From Coprobacter secundus (GTDB lineage Bacteria > Bacteroidota > Bacteroidia > Bacteroidales > Coprobacteraceae), in assembly GCA_000803105.1 (NCBI GenBank), contig JTDA01000002.1, positions 186,001 through 250,000 on the forward strand: a DNA stretch of 64,000 nucleotides, read 5' to 3'. Below the pieces are notes generated by a model that saw only the letters and a program-made list of their open reading frames with translations, did no database searches and had not been told where the DNA came from. The position numbers were made by a program, and so were the translations under genes. Shown here one piece after another: positions 1 through 9,897 of this stretch (positions are counted from its first letter, which is position 1; every line of letters starts with the position of its first letter).

Positions 1-1552
1 AAGCAGCCTTCAACTCAGCATTATCACCTTTAATATCAACACCAGTCTCTATCAATTTATTAAAATGATCATTGCTATAAGCCAAGGTTATACCAGCACC
101 GAACGGATTACGTCCGGCAAACGTATTGGCAAAATAATGAAGAGAACCTTTCGTAGCCATAATATACTCCGAAAGCACGGCTTTCTTGAACCGTTCATAA
201 GCATCCTCGGCTATCCGAAACGGAGTTCCGCGCATATACCACATACATACGGTCCAAGGCTGATACGAATACATATAATTGTTATAATGAGTATTATGAT
301 GAAATCCCGTCCCATCGGGTTTCAATATACCTTTACATCCCGGTGTATATTCTGTACTACGTTCCATATAACGCTTTACCGCCTTCAGTTCCCTCACGGC
401 AACAGCATCATCTGTCTGATATGCCGCTATAGCTGGGAAATGAGACAAATACAGATACATATAATCCGATACCAAATTTTGTTTATATGCCTCTTCCGAA
501 CGATATACCTCATTATAATATGAGAACCATTGGGCGAAATCTAAAAGACGTTGGCGCAACTCCCCTTCACAAGCATACGCAACATCTATTACATGAGCCG
601 GTATATTCATACCTGCTGTATAAAAATTCATGTTCGAACTCATAAAATAATTACACCCTTCTCCCACACCTTGATCCAGAAAATACCGAACCGCTTTCAA
701 AAATGTCTCTCTATAATCGCTTCTGGTCGATAAATTGGATAAATGAGTAAATACCGCTTCGATATATGTATCGCTCAAAGCGCTATACGAAATATCGATC
801 GGTGTTCCACGCAACGTACCGTCCGCGTTCTCGACAATATTCAGAGCATTTATAAAATTCATCGAAACTCTCAACTGTACCGAAGTTGGAGTATTTACTT
901 TTCTAGCTAACCTCTCCCGTAACAATTGCAAACCGTTCAACTCATCTTGTGTAGGCTGAGTCACCGGAATATCTCTTTCCGATGCATAAAGCTCCAAATA
1001 AGAGACATCGCCTTTTAAATATTGCTTATCGAGAATCATGTGCGGACCTTCGACTCTCGAAGTAATCGTCGTATTATTGAATTCTACATTATCGAACAAA
1101 ATTTTCCGACTTCCCAGAACTTTTTTATTCCAATGTAAACCGACTTCTATATTATCGACCCGAGTAGATGTTTGATCTTTATACTCCACATAAGTACGAT
1201 TAAATTCCCTCCAACCTTGGAAGTTACACAATATGCGAGCCTCTCTTTTAACCGCACCCTGATATTTAAAACGAATAACGATCGTATCATTCGTTATTTT
1301 CGGAGAATATACATATAAAAGAGTTCCATTCGTAGCCAGGACCTTAAGGTCGATAGGAATATTAATCACAGAGTTCGCATTGGAAGTCCACTCTAAAGAA
1401 TAACTTCCCTCCTTATACGTACGATCCGTTAAAGAAAGAGTTCCTCCCGTTACCGTCCAATTCGAAGGAACTGCATCCTCAAAAGTAAAGAGTGTCTGAG
1501 CTTTACTTTCAAATACGACCGACAACAACAACAGAAATATTATTTTTTTCAT
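1..1552 (-). CDS. chondroitin sulfate ABC lyase-like polysaccharide lyase (PL8 type), 3' end outside window
   Basis: This reading frame opens at an ATG at 1552 and stays open to the left edge (517 codons), so only the N-terminal part is present. Residues 1-19 look like a signal peptide ending SKAQ. Residues about 20-160 resemble the jelly-roll Lyase_N domain of chondroitinase ABC, with FEDAVPSNW near the start. From about residue 190 the alpha-helical catalytic domain follows. DGTGFHHNTHYNNY places His419 and Tyr426 seven residues apart, as for the catalytic His/Tyr pair of chondroitinase ABC I. The family cleaves chondroitin or hyaluronan by beta-elimination, leaving unsaturated uronates. 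It lies about 160 bp after susD on the same strand and is probably the last visible PUL A gene. PL8 assignment is from motif recognition; exact specificity cannot be read, and the remaining catalytic residues are outside the window. Confidence 0.8.
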   Translation of the reverse strand, partial: MKKIIFLLLLSVVFESKAQTLFTFEDAVPSNWTVTGGTLSLTDRTYKEGSYSLEWTSNANSVINIPIDLKVLATNGTLLYVYSPKITNDTIVIRFKYQGAVKREARILCNFQGWREFNRTYVEYKDQTSTRVDNIEVGLHWNKKVLGSRKILFDNVEFNNTTITSRVEGPHMILDKQYLKGDVSYLELYASERDIPVTQPTQDELNGLQLLRERLARKVNTPTSVQLRVSMNFINALNIVENADGTLRGTPIDISYSALSDTYIEAVFTHLSNLSTRSDYRETFLKAVRYFLDQGVGEGCNYFMSSNMNFYTAGMNIPAHVIDVAYACEGELRQRLLDFAQWFSYYNEVYRSEEAYKQNLVSDYMYLYLSHFPAIAAYQTDDAVAVRELKAVKRYMERSTEYTPGCKGILKPDGTGFHHNTHYNNYMYSYQPWTVCMWYMRGTPFRIAEDAYERFKKAVLSEYIMATKGSLHYFANTFAGRNPFGAGITLAYSNDHFNKLIETGVDIKGDNAELKAA

Positions 1553-1713
1553 ATAAAATCTTTTTTATACAAATGTTACCTCAGTCCAAAACCAAAAGGA
1601 AATGGGTCTAAAAGAGTCTGCTTTACCCATTTTCTATATTCTCATCTAAAAAATTCATTACTCCACTCAGGAACAGGTTATAAACTTTTCGGCTCAAATT
1701 CTTGAAACCGGTT

Positions 1714-3207
1714 TCAATACCCTGCATTTTGAGAAAATTTAGCCAATTCTACCTCTTTCGGAGGAAGCGGCATCAAATAGTTTTCTTTATTCCTATCTAT
1801 ATATCCAGCCTCTACTACACGAGAATTATATCGGTTACACTCTTCTACTTTCTCACGACGGACCAACTGGAACCAGCGCTTGAATTCAGCAAAAAACTCC
1901 CATCCCCGTTCATCGAAAACATATTTATCAAAATCCTCGCCAGAAAGATTTTCCGGGATATCATTGGGTGTTCCACCTGTCGCTCTTTTCCGGACATCGT
2001 TTATACAACGATAAGCCAAATCATCCGGACCATTGTTCGCCAAATTCTGAGCCTCTGCATAAATAAGCAATACGTCTGCATACCGATATATAGGAATAAT
2101 TCCGTCGGATTGGGCAGCATCTGTCCCATAATCACGATACTTATTGATAAAAGGAGACTTCATGGTAGACTGCGTATACGGTACGATGATCGTTTGCCCA
2201 GGTCTTCCCGCACGATTATAGGTCGTTTTATAATTAAACGCTTTCCGTTCGTCATCTGGATACTTTAGATAAAAAGCCTCATCTGCTAAATAATCACTCC
2301 AACCATTTTCTTCCATAGCAAGAAAAGAAATACCATATTGACTGGCCATACTATTCAACCGAGAACAATTGATGGCAAAAATATGCTCCGTATTATCACT
2401 CTTCATCACCTCTTTCCACAAATCTTCATAATGTTCTACCAATCGATGCGTGTTGTAAGAAGCCTCTATTATCTGTTTCGCCTTTTCCGCAGCTTTTGCA
2501 TAATATTCGGTTCGTTTCAAAGGCCATCCTGCCATAGTCAAATATACTTCGGACAGACAAGTCTGGGCAGCAATCTTTCCGACAGACGAATTATCCCGAG
2601 TACGAGGAACCTCTGGCAAATACTCTTCGGCCATTATCAAATCGGGAACAATAATTTTATCATAAATATCTGCAACCCTATTGCGACCAATATTTTCATT
2701 ACCCAAAACATCCTGAGCCGATTTCGAATCGATAATAGCCGGAACATCACCAAAAATTCTCACCAAGTTATAATATGCAAAAGCCCTCATAAAGTATGCC
2801 TCGCCCAAATAGGGTTTCTTTTCTTCAAAAGATCCAGAACTACCGGAAATGCCTTCAATCATCAAATTGGAATTCAAAATCAGATTATACATATTCGTCC
2901 AAAAATATTTCACATCCAATTCACTGATCGTAGCATCGGCACGTAACTCATCGATAACGATAACCCGAGTTTTACTCAACTGTCCGGCAATCACATCATC
3001 GGCTCCCAACGTCAACGTAAATAAACGGCAGCAATATCCGTAGTTCCAGCCCCAAAGCGCACGATACAAACCATTCGCCATAGTAGTCATATTCGATTCG
3101 TCGTACGATACATTTTCCGGGGTCAAGAAACTCAACGGCTCCTGCTTCAAATCAACACATCCGAACAAAGATAAAACCCCTAAAATACTTATAATAATTT
3201 TCTTCAT
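1714..3207 (-). CDS. SusD/RagB-family outer-membrane glycan-binding lipoprotein (PUL A)
   Basis: The protein has 497 residues with a lipoprotein signal peptide ending LSLFGC (Cys17), followed by a SusD-like helical TPR fold. The C-terminal region carries the familiar pattern around DVLLIYAEAQNLA and CINDVRKRA, and ends with the SusD-type stretch WEFFAEFKRWFQLVRRE. SusD proteins sit as a lid on the SusC barrel and bind oligosaccharides at the cell surface. It starts 11 bp after the susC stop, so the pair is co-transcribed and probably translationally linked. Specificity cannot be read from the sequence, but the neighbouring PL8-type lyase suggests a uronic-acid glycan such as chondroitin or hyaluronan. 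Length is normal for the family. Confidence 0.95.
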   Translation of the reverse strand: MKKIIISILGVLSLFGCVDLKQEPLSFLTPENVSYDESNMTTMANGLYRALWGWNYGYCCRLFTLTLGADDVIAGQLSKTRVIVIDELRADATISELDVKYFWTNMYNLILNSNLMIEGISGSSGSFEEKKPYLGEAYFMRAFAYYNLVRIFGDVPAIIDSKSAQDVLGNENIGRNRVADIYDKIIVPDLIMAEEYLPEVPRTRDNSSVGKIAAQTCLSEVYLTMAGWPLKRTEYYAKAAEKAKQIIEASYNTHRLVEHYEDLWKEVMKSDNTEHIFAINCSRLNSMASQYGISFLAMEENGWSDYLADEAFYLKYPDDERKAFNYKTTYNRAGRPGQTIIVPYTQSTMKSPFINKYRDYGTDAAQSDGIIPIYRYADVLLIYAEAQNLANNGPDDLAYRCINDVRKRATGGTPNDIPENLSGEDFDKYVFDERGWEFFAEFKRWFQLVRREKVEECNRYNSRVVEAGYIDRNKENYLMPLPPKEVELAKFSQNAGY

Positions 3208-3218
3208 GATCTTCTTTT

Positions 3219-6200
3219 TTAAAATGAAAAGTCCAGCCCTATCATATAATTACGTCCATTCGGATAATATCCCCAATCGATACCTGAGGTCAACGGATTC
3301 TTCAATGTCACTTCAGGATCCATTCCCGAATACTTCGTTATCAAAAACGGATTCTGAATAGAAGCATAACATCTTAAAGAATTCACCCTCAATTTCTGTA
3401 AAGCCTTCTTGGGAAGAGTATACCCGACAGTAATACTTTTTACTTTCAAAAAACCGCCTTTTTCTACAAATAAAGAAGACGGACGAGTAGTAGGTGTTTT
3501 AACAAATCCCTCGATATAACCAGCCTCATTATCCGGACGCCAACGATTATTCATTTCCGGATTAGGAGTCAATCCTATGGTTCTGGCTTGACGAGTATAA
3601 TTGTAAATGTCGAAGCCATGATACCCGATCATAAACAAACTGAAATCGAAATTTTTATAAGCGACCGTATTGCTCCACCCCCAATTGAACTTAGGCTGTC
3701 CATTTCCAATGACACACTGATCATCTGTCGTTACCGAACCACTTTCATCAATATCTCTATACTTATATTGACCAGCCTCGGGTCGATCTACCACAGCAGG
3801 TAAAGCAGCGACTTCATCGGTTTTCCAAATACCATCGCATACATACCCCCAAATCGTTCCGATCCGCTGACCTTTGATATAACGGAAATAATCGTATTCA
3901 TATCCTCCTGACGGAACAATCATATCGGTACCATCCGAAAATTTCTCGAAAGTCCCGTTATTATGAGTAAGTGTCAGAACACTGTTCCAAGTCACCTCTT
4001 TCGTCGTTACCGGAGTTGCATTGATCGTAACCTCTATACCTTTATTCAAAATATGAGCAGCATTGGCTAAAGTCGTCTCTTGTCCTGTATAAGAAGGGAC
4101 ATTGACATTGATCAACACATCTTTACTCAATTTATGATATAAATCAACATTAAAAGCCAATCTATTATTAAAAAAACCGAAATCTAATCCTAAATTATAT
4201 TGTTCCGTATGCTCCCATTTCAACTTAGGATTTCCTATACGTACCAATTGGAGCAATAATTCATTCGCGGCATTTCTGGATGCCGAATATTCATTGAATG
4301 CCGAATAAGCGGCAACTGCCTGATTCCCTGTCTGTCCGTATCCTAAACGGAGCTTCAATTGATCGAATGGAGTACTTTCCATAAAAGGTTCTTGCTTGAT
4401 ATCCCAAGCCAAAGCAAGAGACGGAAAAGCATCCCAACGATTTTCATAAGCCAAACGAGACGAACCATCCCAACGATATGAAGCCGTCAACATATACCGA
4501 TTCATCAAAACGTAACTGACGCGAGCCAAAGCCGACATCAAAGTAGCCTTCGATCTCGAAGAGGATGCACCTACTGTCGCTCCTAACGATGTATTATTCG
4601 CTCCGATTTCGATAGAAGGCAATCCCACAGCAGTAGTCGTATTGAGAAAACTATCACTATAACTTTGTTCGAAAACAAGGGTTGCATTCAATCTATGATT
4701 GCGATTTATTTCTTTCATATAACTCAATATATTCGAATTTACCCAGCTTTTCGACTGACTGCTTTGTGCCCTTGCCGAAGAAAGACCGTTTCCCGACCAA
4801 GCCTCATACGAATCCTCATTAAAAGTCGAACGGTAAAGATTCGATCCGAATGTAACGCTATGATTCGTTCTCAAAGTCAACCCCGGCAACAACGTCAACT
4901 CCACATATCCTTGCAAACGGGTACTGAGCGTATAGTCATCTTTATCCAATTCCCATATATGCCCCATCGGATTATACTGAGCACTCGACAACAGATTAAG
5001 ATTATTATATTTTCCATTTTCATTTTTAGGAGCAACGGTATTCGGAAAAATGAGACTCTCTATCAATATTCCCCGATATTGGGAAAATCTCGGACCAATC
5101 GAAGTTCCGTATTCCCCCCACAAATTTACACCGGCTTTCAACCAAGGTTTTATTTCGCTATCGATTTTCACTCTATAATTCGCGGTTTTGCTCGAAGAAG
5201 TCTTTACAATACCATCATTATAAGAATAACGGCCCGAAATAAGATACTGAGTTTTATTCTCTCCACCAGACACCGAAACCTCATGTGTATGCTCGATCGC
5301 CACTTTTCTGAATATATTTCCGACATAGTCGTATCCGGCGCTTCCATTATCGAAAGCTGCAATTTCATCATCAGTATAGAATACTCTCGGAGCAGCTCCT
5401 GAAGCTGTATAAAATTCATTTCCATAATCATTCGCCAATCTTGCAAACTCACCTGGAGTCATTCTATCTGGCAAACTATATGGTGTTTTAAAATTTACAT
5501 AACCATTATAGTGGACGCTGACTTTTCCTTTCTCTGCATTTCTCGTAGTTACCAGTATTACACCGTTTGCACCTTGCGATCCATATATTGCAGTAGCAGA
5601 AGCATCTTTCAAAACTTCGATAGACTGTATATCTGCTGGATTCAATGAAGTAAGACTACCCCCTATAAAACCGTCTATTACCACTAATGGTCCCGTATCA
5701 GCATTGATAGAGTTAACTCCACGCACACGAATTGTAGCCGATGACCCCGGCTGACCGGAGGCCGAAACGATGCTGACACCGGACAATCTTCCCTGTAAAG
5801 CATCCGTAATATTCGATGCCGGCATTTGTTTCAACGCTTCTCCTGCATTTACCGATGCCACAGACCCTGTTAAATCGGACTTGCGCATCACTCCATAACC
5901 GACTACCACCACTTCATCCAGATTATGGTCATCCTCCTCCAACACCACTTTTAAGAAATTCTTTCCGTTAACCGATACCTGCTTTGTTTTATAACCGATA
6001 CAAGATACCTGCAAAACCGATTTCGAAGTACACGACATAGAGAAATCTCCATTACCGTCGGTCATCGAACCTTTTTTCGTTTCTTTTACAAAAACCGAGG
6101 CTCCCGGAATTTCCTCACCGGTCTTACTTTCCACTCTTCCCTTTACTACCATTTCCTGAGCTGATATGCCCATTCCACATAACAAACAAAGGAATAAAAA

Positions 6201-6221
6201 AATTATTCGTTTTCTAATCAT
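3219..6221 (-). CDS. SusC/RagA-family TonB-dependent outer-membrane transporter (PUL A)
   Basis: The protein has 1000 residues. A signal peptide (1-21) ends GISAQ. A carboxypeptidase-regulatory-like beta-sandwich spans about 24-100 (VVKGRVESKTGEEIPGASV). A TonB box-like stretch (DEVVVVGYG) is at about 103, followed by the plug domain, including the conserved IYGSQGANGVILVTT at about 212-226. The rest is a 22-strand-type barrel ending in an aromatic residue (LDFSF), typical of outer-membrane barrels. It imports glycan oligomers together with the SusD encoded immediately downstream. Unlike the PUL C homologue it has no STN domain, which agrees with HTCS rather than sigma/anti-sigma control. A 10-bp-stem hairpin separates it from the beta-helix genes upstream. 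Confidence 0.96.
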   Translation of the reverse strand: MIRKRIIFLFLCLLCGMGISAQEMVVKGRVESKTGEEIPGASVFVKETKKGSMTDGNGDFSMSCTSKSVLQVSCIGYKTKQVSVNGKNFLKVVLEEDDHNLDEVVVVGYGVMRKSDLTGSVASVNAGEALKQMPASNITDALQGRLSGVSIVSASGQPGSSATIRVRGVNSINADTGPLVVIDGFIGGSLTSLNPADIQSIEVLKDASATAIYGSQGANGVILVTTRNAEKGKVSVHYNGYVNFKTPYSLPDRMTPGEFARLANDYGNEFYTASGAAPRVFYTDDEIAAFDNGSAGYDYVGNIFRKVAIEHTHEVSVSGGENKTQYLISGRYSYNDGIVKTSSSKTANYRVKIDSEIKPWLKAGVNLWGEYGTSIGPRFSQYRGILIESLIFPNTVAPKNENGKYNNLNLLSSAQYNPMGHIWELDKDDYTLSTRLQGYVELTLLPGLTLRTNHSVTFGSNLYRSTFNEDSYEAWSGNGLSSARAQSSQSKSWVNSNILSYMKEINRNHRLNATLVFEQSYSDSFLNTTTAVGLPSIEIGANNTSLGATVGASSSRSKATLMSALARVSYVLMNRYMLTASYRWDGSSRLAYENRWDAFPSLALAWDIKQEPFMESTPFDQLKLRLGYGQTGNQAVAAYSAFNEYSASRNAANELLLQLVRIGNPKLKWEHTEQYNLGLDFGFFNNRLAFNVDLYHKLSKDVLINVNVPSYTGQETTLANAAHILNKGIEVTINATPVTTKEVTWNSVLTLTHNNGTFEKFSDGTDMIVPSGGYEYDYFRYIKGQRIGTIWGYVCDGIWKTDEVAALPAVVDRPEAGQYKYRDIDESGSVTTDDQCVIGNGQPKFNWGWSNTVAYKNFDFSLFMIGYHGFDIYNYTRQARTIGLTPNPEMNNRWRPDNEAGYIEGFVKTPTTRPSSLFVEKGGFLKVKSITVGYTLPKKALQKLRVNSLRCYASIQNPFLITKYSGMDPEVTLKNPLTSGIDWGYYPNGRNYMIGLDFSF

Positions 6222-6241
6222 AATGTTTAGTTTATTTAAAC

Positions 6242-6270
6242 GTGAGTCCGAAAAATTTTATCGGACTCAC
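6242..6270 (-). other. perfect hairpin between beta-helix gene and susC
   Basis: Arms GTGAGTCCGA and TCGGACTCAC (10 bp, perfect) enclose a 9-nt A/T loop, 21 bp upstream of the susC start codon. In the direction of transcription it is not followed by a run of U, so it is a poor intrinsic terminator. An mRNA 3'-end stabiliser, processing site or attenuator that sets susC expression apart from the upstream genes is possible. This is inference from structure only. Confidence 0.5.
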
Positions 6271-6321
6271 ATCGCCTTCTTAGCTCATATACAGCTCTCT
6301 TTACTTATTTTATCGCAACAA

Positions 6322-7959
6322 TCATAACACAACCTTCCCTGTCACCGAATGCCCGTCCGTTTCCACTTTTACTATATATATTCCACTCTCCAATGCTACT
6401 GGTTCGACCAAATTGCCGGTATTAAAAGACACAACAAGTTTTCCCGAAATATCGAACACCGATACTCGGCTATATTCCGAGTTCACATATAAATATCCAG
6501 AAGAAGCATATATACATGATTCATCAATAGCTGATAAAGACAAATGCGAATCACCTTTCACGGCTTCATAAGCTCCCAAATCACAGGGATCCCCCTCTGT
6601 CAAAGCACGGATATTCCCAGCTAAATCTTTATCATAAGCAATGTCGACAGAAAGATTGTCTCCTTTGTCGACAAGAAATGACGTAGACTTTATTCTCCAA
6701 TCGGCAGACCTTATCTCTGCTAAAGAATCAGCGTCCAAAGTAACCGATGCTCCGATAAAAGTTGTAGGATTAATAAATTCCGGATAATTCTCATTTTCAG
6801 CGCTTCCCATATTATCATTCGACAAAACATACACATGATCATCCCATGTAGATGTCTCGGCCGAAATAATTTCCCCATTATGTGCCAAATTATATAAGAT
6901 AGCAACATAATTGTTCACAGCAGTATATATACCAGAAATCTCCTTATTCGTATATTGATTATTCCAAATTACACTGTTTCCCAAAATCTGGGTCTGAGCT
7001 CCGCCAAAATAAACAGCGTCAGAACTACCCTTTATCCCTACCAAATTATTACAAACAGTCAGGTTCACAAAAGTACCTCCGTTCGAAACAGCAACCGGAG
7101 ACCCAGAATTATTATAAACAAGGCAGTTGATAAACGTATTCGAGGGATATGCTGAAAAAATGGCAGCTCCCTGACCATATCCGAGAGTGGCATCACCGGC
7201 CATATTATTATAAAAAATACAGTTCGCAACAGTCGTCGCAGCATTTGCTTTCAGACCACCACCCTGTATAGAATAATGGTAAGGACGTCCGTAGTTGCTA
7301 TCAAAAACACAATTCTCCACAAACATTGGAGTATCGAGAGTAGATGCATTCGAATACAATCCGGCCCCCCCATTTCTATCATCCGACCGAGATATATTAT
7401 TATAAAAATAACAGTATCTTACAGTTCCGCCTTGATACATTTGTACGCCACCGCCACCCCATGTAGAAACATTCTCTCGGAATATACAATTCTGGACCGT
7501 AGTTCCTTTTCTAACAGTACAAGCTGTGCCTATACTCTTTTCAAAAGTAAACCCATCGGTAATTCTTGGATTATTAAATGTTGCCGTTTGGTTGAAAAGA
7601 TTTGAAGCCGCAAGCAAAGGATCTTTCGTTATCACCGTCTCATTCACAAAATCCCAAGGATTACCACCTTCGACTTTGGCCCGGTCTTCTACAGAAGTTT
7701 CTGTACCGACAAATCCCCCATAAATAGAAACCCCGTCTTTCATATTCAACGCCTCCGAAAGTTGGTACTCTCCGGCAGACACCCAAATTTCATCTCCGAA
7801 TACTGCATTTTCCATGGCTGTTTTCAAATCGGTATACACCGACCCGGCAGATGCATTCGACCATGCAACAGACGAAACATCCGGTTTTACATAAAGCGTT
7901 TTAGCCGAAGCCGCGCTTACTACGCAAAGTGAAACAAGAAATAAATTCAGTTTTTTCAT
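6322..7959 (-). CDS. secreted right-handed beta-helix protein with T9SS sorting domain (copy 3)
   Basis: I choose ATG at 7959 (545 aa); an in-frame TTG at 7968 is possible, but the paralogue at 9894-11543 supports the ATG. A signal peptide ends SAASA-K. The N-terminal block TLYVKPDVSSVAWSN is followed by a GDEIWVSAGEY segment typical of parallel beta-helix surface proteins. Many short coils contain NCIF/NCVF/NCLVYNN repeats. A choice-of-anchor-Q-like DLGAYE motif is near residue 460, and a C-terminal sorting domain occupies the last 55 or so residues (VFDISGKLV, LESGIYIVKVE). T9SS would export it and anchor it at the surface. Parallel beta-helices are common in polysaccharide lyases, but no catalytic motif is recognised, so it may be a lyase, a glycan binder or an adhesin. 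Confidence 0.85.
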   Translation of the reverse strand: MKKLNLFLVSLCVVSAASAKTLYVKPDVSSVAWSNASAGSVYTDLKTAMENAVFGDEIWVSAGEYQLSEALNMKDGVSIYGGFVGTETSVEDRAKVEGGNPWDFVNETVITKDPLLAASNLFNQTATFNNPRITDGFTFEKSIGTACTVRKGTTVQNCIFRENVSTWGGGGVQMYQGGTVRYCYFYNNISRSDDRNGGAGLYSNASTLDTPMFVENCVFDSNYGRPYHYSIQGGGLKANAATTVANCIFYNNMAGDATLGYGQGAAIFSAYPSNTFINCLVYNNSGSPVAVSNGGTFVNLTVCNNLVGIKGSSDAVYFGGAQTQILGNSVIWNNQYTNKEISGIYTAVNNYVAILYNLAHNGEIISAETSTWDDHVYVLSNDNMGSAENENYPEFINPTTFIGASVTLDADSLAEIRSADWRIKSTSFLVDKGDNLSVDIAYDKDLAGNIRALTEGDPCDLGAYEAVKGDSHLSLSAIDESCIYASSGYLYVNSEYSRVSVFDISGKLVVSFNTGNLVEPVALESGIYIVKVETDGHSVTGKVVL

Positions 7960-8025
7960 ATCATTCAATTTTTCAATAAATATTCATCTACAACGTCCTA
8001 AAAAATAACTGTAACGATGAAAAAC

Positions 8026-9897
8026 TCAGATTTTAATTTTCAGATTCCGCACACTTCCATTCTGTGTGACATGTAATAAGTAAATACCCGGAGCATCGAC
8101 ACTTATTATATTCACTCCCGAAATAAATGCCCGAGTCTTTATCAAAGAACCATTTATCGCAAAAACTTCTATCACACCCGACTCATCGGTATCAAAAATA
8201 ATATCGGTTCCCACAACCCGTACTTTTAATCCGTCATTATCCTCCTCCGCTTGTTTTATCAAACTGGATACACCTTTTTCATAAGCACCGATACTAATTT
8301 TATTCCCCGAAAGACGAGAATTTCCCGCTAAATCAGTTTTATAAATTGCATCATACCACAAAACAGGCTCTCCCGTATCATAATTATCGGTCCAGAAATT
8401 CCAATAAAGAACTGATCCTCCACCCCCGCAAACACTGGACTCCGATAACATCCAATCTACAGCAGCAATCTCCTGAGCTTGTTCATCGGTTTGCGCTACT
8501 CCACTAAAAGATGTAGGTCTTTCAAATGTGTTATTTTCCGACAATACGAAATTTCCATCGACAACAGAAGTATTAGCAGCAGAAGAATCTCCGCCTGTAG
8601 GTACAATAAATTGAATATCCTTATTCAATGCATTGTTATAAAACTCACTGTAAAAAGCATTATCGGCTTTAATAAACGCAGGCGAATCATTCAACATATT
8701 ACCTACAATTAAATTATTGACCATTCCAATATATGTCTGAGAAGCATATATCCCCCCAACATTATTCACCCATGTATTATTCAAATAGGATCCACCGATA
8801 AGATTGAAGCAAACATCGGGTGCAGAATTATTATAAACTGAACAATTTGTCATCAATAATCCATTCTCCGAATAAATAATCGCTGCCGGCTTAGTCACAA
8901 CCGATATATCCGATTTATTCTCATTATTTCTAAAAACACAACGAGAAAAACGCGTAGAACCCGTATACTTACAAATCAATGCAGCTCCCCCCATCGTTTC
9001 GATAGAATTGTTCTCAATACAACAATCCGTAATATGCAACCCCTTCGTAAGCGAATGAGTGATAGCCATCCCGGCGGAAGTTCCGTTATCTGTCGCTGGA
9101 TTATAGTTAGCCGGAACCCCGACATGATTATCATGAATCCTCACCCGAGAAATAGTTCCAGCCATCAAACCTTCCATTTCGCTCGGGTTGACTTCTCCAG
9201 CTCCCAATGTCGAATAATAAGCCAACGCACAAGAGTTCGAACGACAAATTTCTACATTATCAACAGTCACGATATCAGCAGATGCTTTAACTCGGCGAAG
9301 ATCCAACGATACCCCCGACTTCGTCCCATCATACAAACATCCAATAATCGTTCCCCCATCTTCGAAATAAGTAATTGAAGTTGTTGCCCCACAATCGATA
9401 AACCGACAATTCAACAAATTTACTTTCTCTTTAAAATAACATACTCTCCCGTTCGAAGTTTGAAAACCATCGACTGTAATTCCATCTATCCAAGTCTCCG
9501 TTTTCCATTCCGTCGTTTTATCAATGCGATCGAACAAACGCATCGACGGGTCACTCCCCTTTATAGACGTCACTTCAGAAAAAATCCAAGGCTTCTCTGT
9601 ATCCGGCTGTACACGTTCCGATAATGAAGTCGCTCCGACCGCGAATCCGCCACGAATATTCACACCTTCTACTATGTTTATCGTCTTAGAAACTGTATAT
9701 AAACCACCGGACATCCAAACTTCATCTCCAGATACAACATTTTCCATTACAGCATTTAAATCCGAAGCCGGATCGGACCAACTCGTCCCAGCCCCCATTC
9801 CTCCAGGAGTCAAATACACGATTTTAGCATCGGCGGAAATTCCGCCGATCGCTAAAAATGTTGCCCCTAAAACAATCGTTCTTATCGAATATTTCAT
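8026..9897 (-). CDS. secreted right-handed beta-helix protein with T9SS-like C-terminal domain (copy 2)
   Basis: The protein has 623 residues with an ATG start that overlaps the stop of the upstream gene by 4 bp (ATGA), so the two are translationally coupled. A signal peptide ends ISADA-K. It has the same architecture as its two neighbours: IVYLTPGG then GDEVWMSGGLY, coils rich in asparagine ladders through about residue 520, an ISIGAYEKG motif, and a C-terminal sorting-like domain (VFAINGSLI, APGIYLLHVTQNG). It is the most divergent of the three copies. Its late part contains a longer non-repeat insert with CGGGGSVLYWNFW. Enzymatic function is unknown. The common operon and shared surface-export signal suggest that the three act together on, or bind, the PUL A substrate. 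Confidence 0.83.
   Translation of the reverse strand: MKYSIRTIVLGATFLAIGGISADAKIVYLTPGGMGAGTSWSDPASDLNAVMENVVSGDEVWMSGGLYTVSKTINIVEGVNIRGGFAVGATSLSERVQPDTEKPWIFSEVTSIKGSDPSMRLFDRIDKTTEWKTETWIDGITVDGFQTSNGRVCYFKEKVNLLNCRFIDCGATTSITYFEDGGTIIGCLYDGTKSGVSLDLRRVKASADIVTVDNVEICRSNSCALAYYSTLGAGEVNPSEMEGLMAGTISRVRIHDNHVGVPANYNPATDNGTSAGMAITHSLTKGLHITDCCIENNSIETMGGAALICKYTGSTRFSRCVFRNNENKSDISVVTKPAAIIYSENGLLMTNCSVYNNSAPDVCFNLIGGSYLNNTWVNNVGGIYASQTYIGMVNNLIVGNMLNDSPAFIKADNAFYSEFYNNALNKDIQFIVPTGGDSSAANTSVVDGNFVLSENNTFERPTSFSGVAQTDEQAQEIAAVDWMLSESSVCGGGGSVLYWNFWTDNYDTGEPVLWYDAIYKTDLAGNSRLSGNKISIGAYEKGVSSLIKQAEEDNDGLKVRVVGTDIIFDTDESGVIEVFAINGSLIKTRAFISGVNIISVDAPGIYLLHVTQNGSVRNLKIKI

Noticed and set aside
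65..733. Plus-strand open frames over the left edge
   Set aside because: They are antisense shadows of the PL8-type lyase, which is open on the minus strand from 1552 to the edge and has clear domains.
1600..1632. Inverted repeat AAATGGGT...ACCCATTT between susD and the lyase gene
   Set aside because: The stem is only 8 bp with a 17-nt loop and no U-tract; it could arise by chance in this composition.
4665..5402. 245-codon plus-strand open frame inside susC
   Set aside because: It is antisense to a strong TonB-receptor gene, basic and low in structure; a compositional shadow.
7957..7968. TTG start giving a 548-aa beta-helix protein
   Set aside because: The next ATG gives a typical signal peptide and matches the shared start of the paralogue at 11543.
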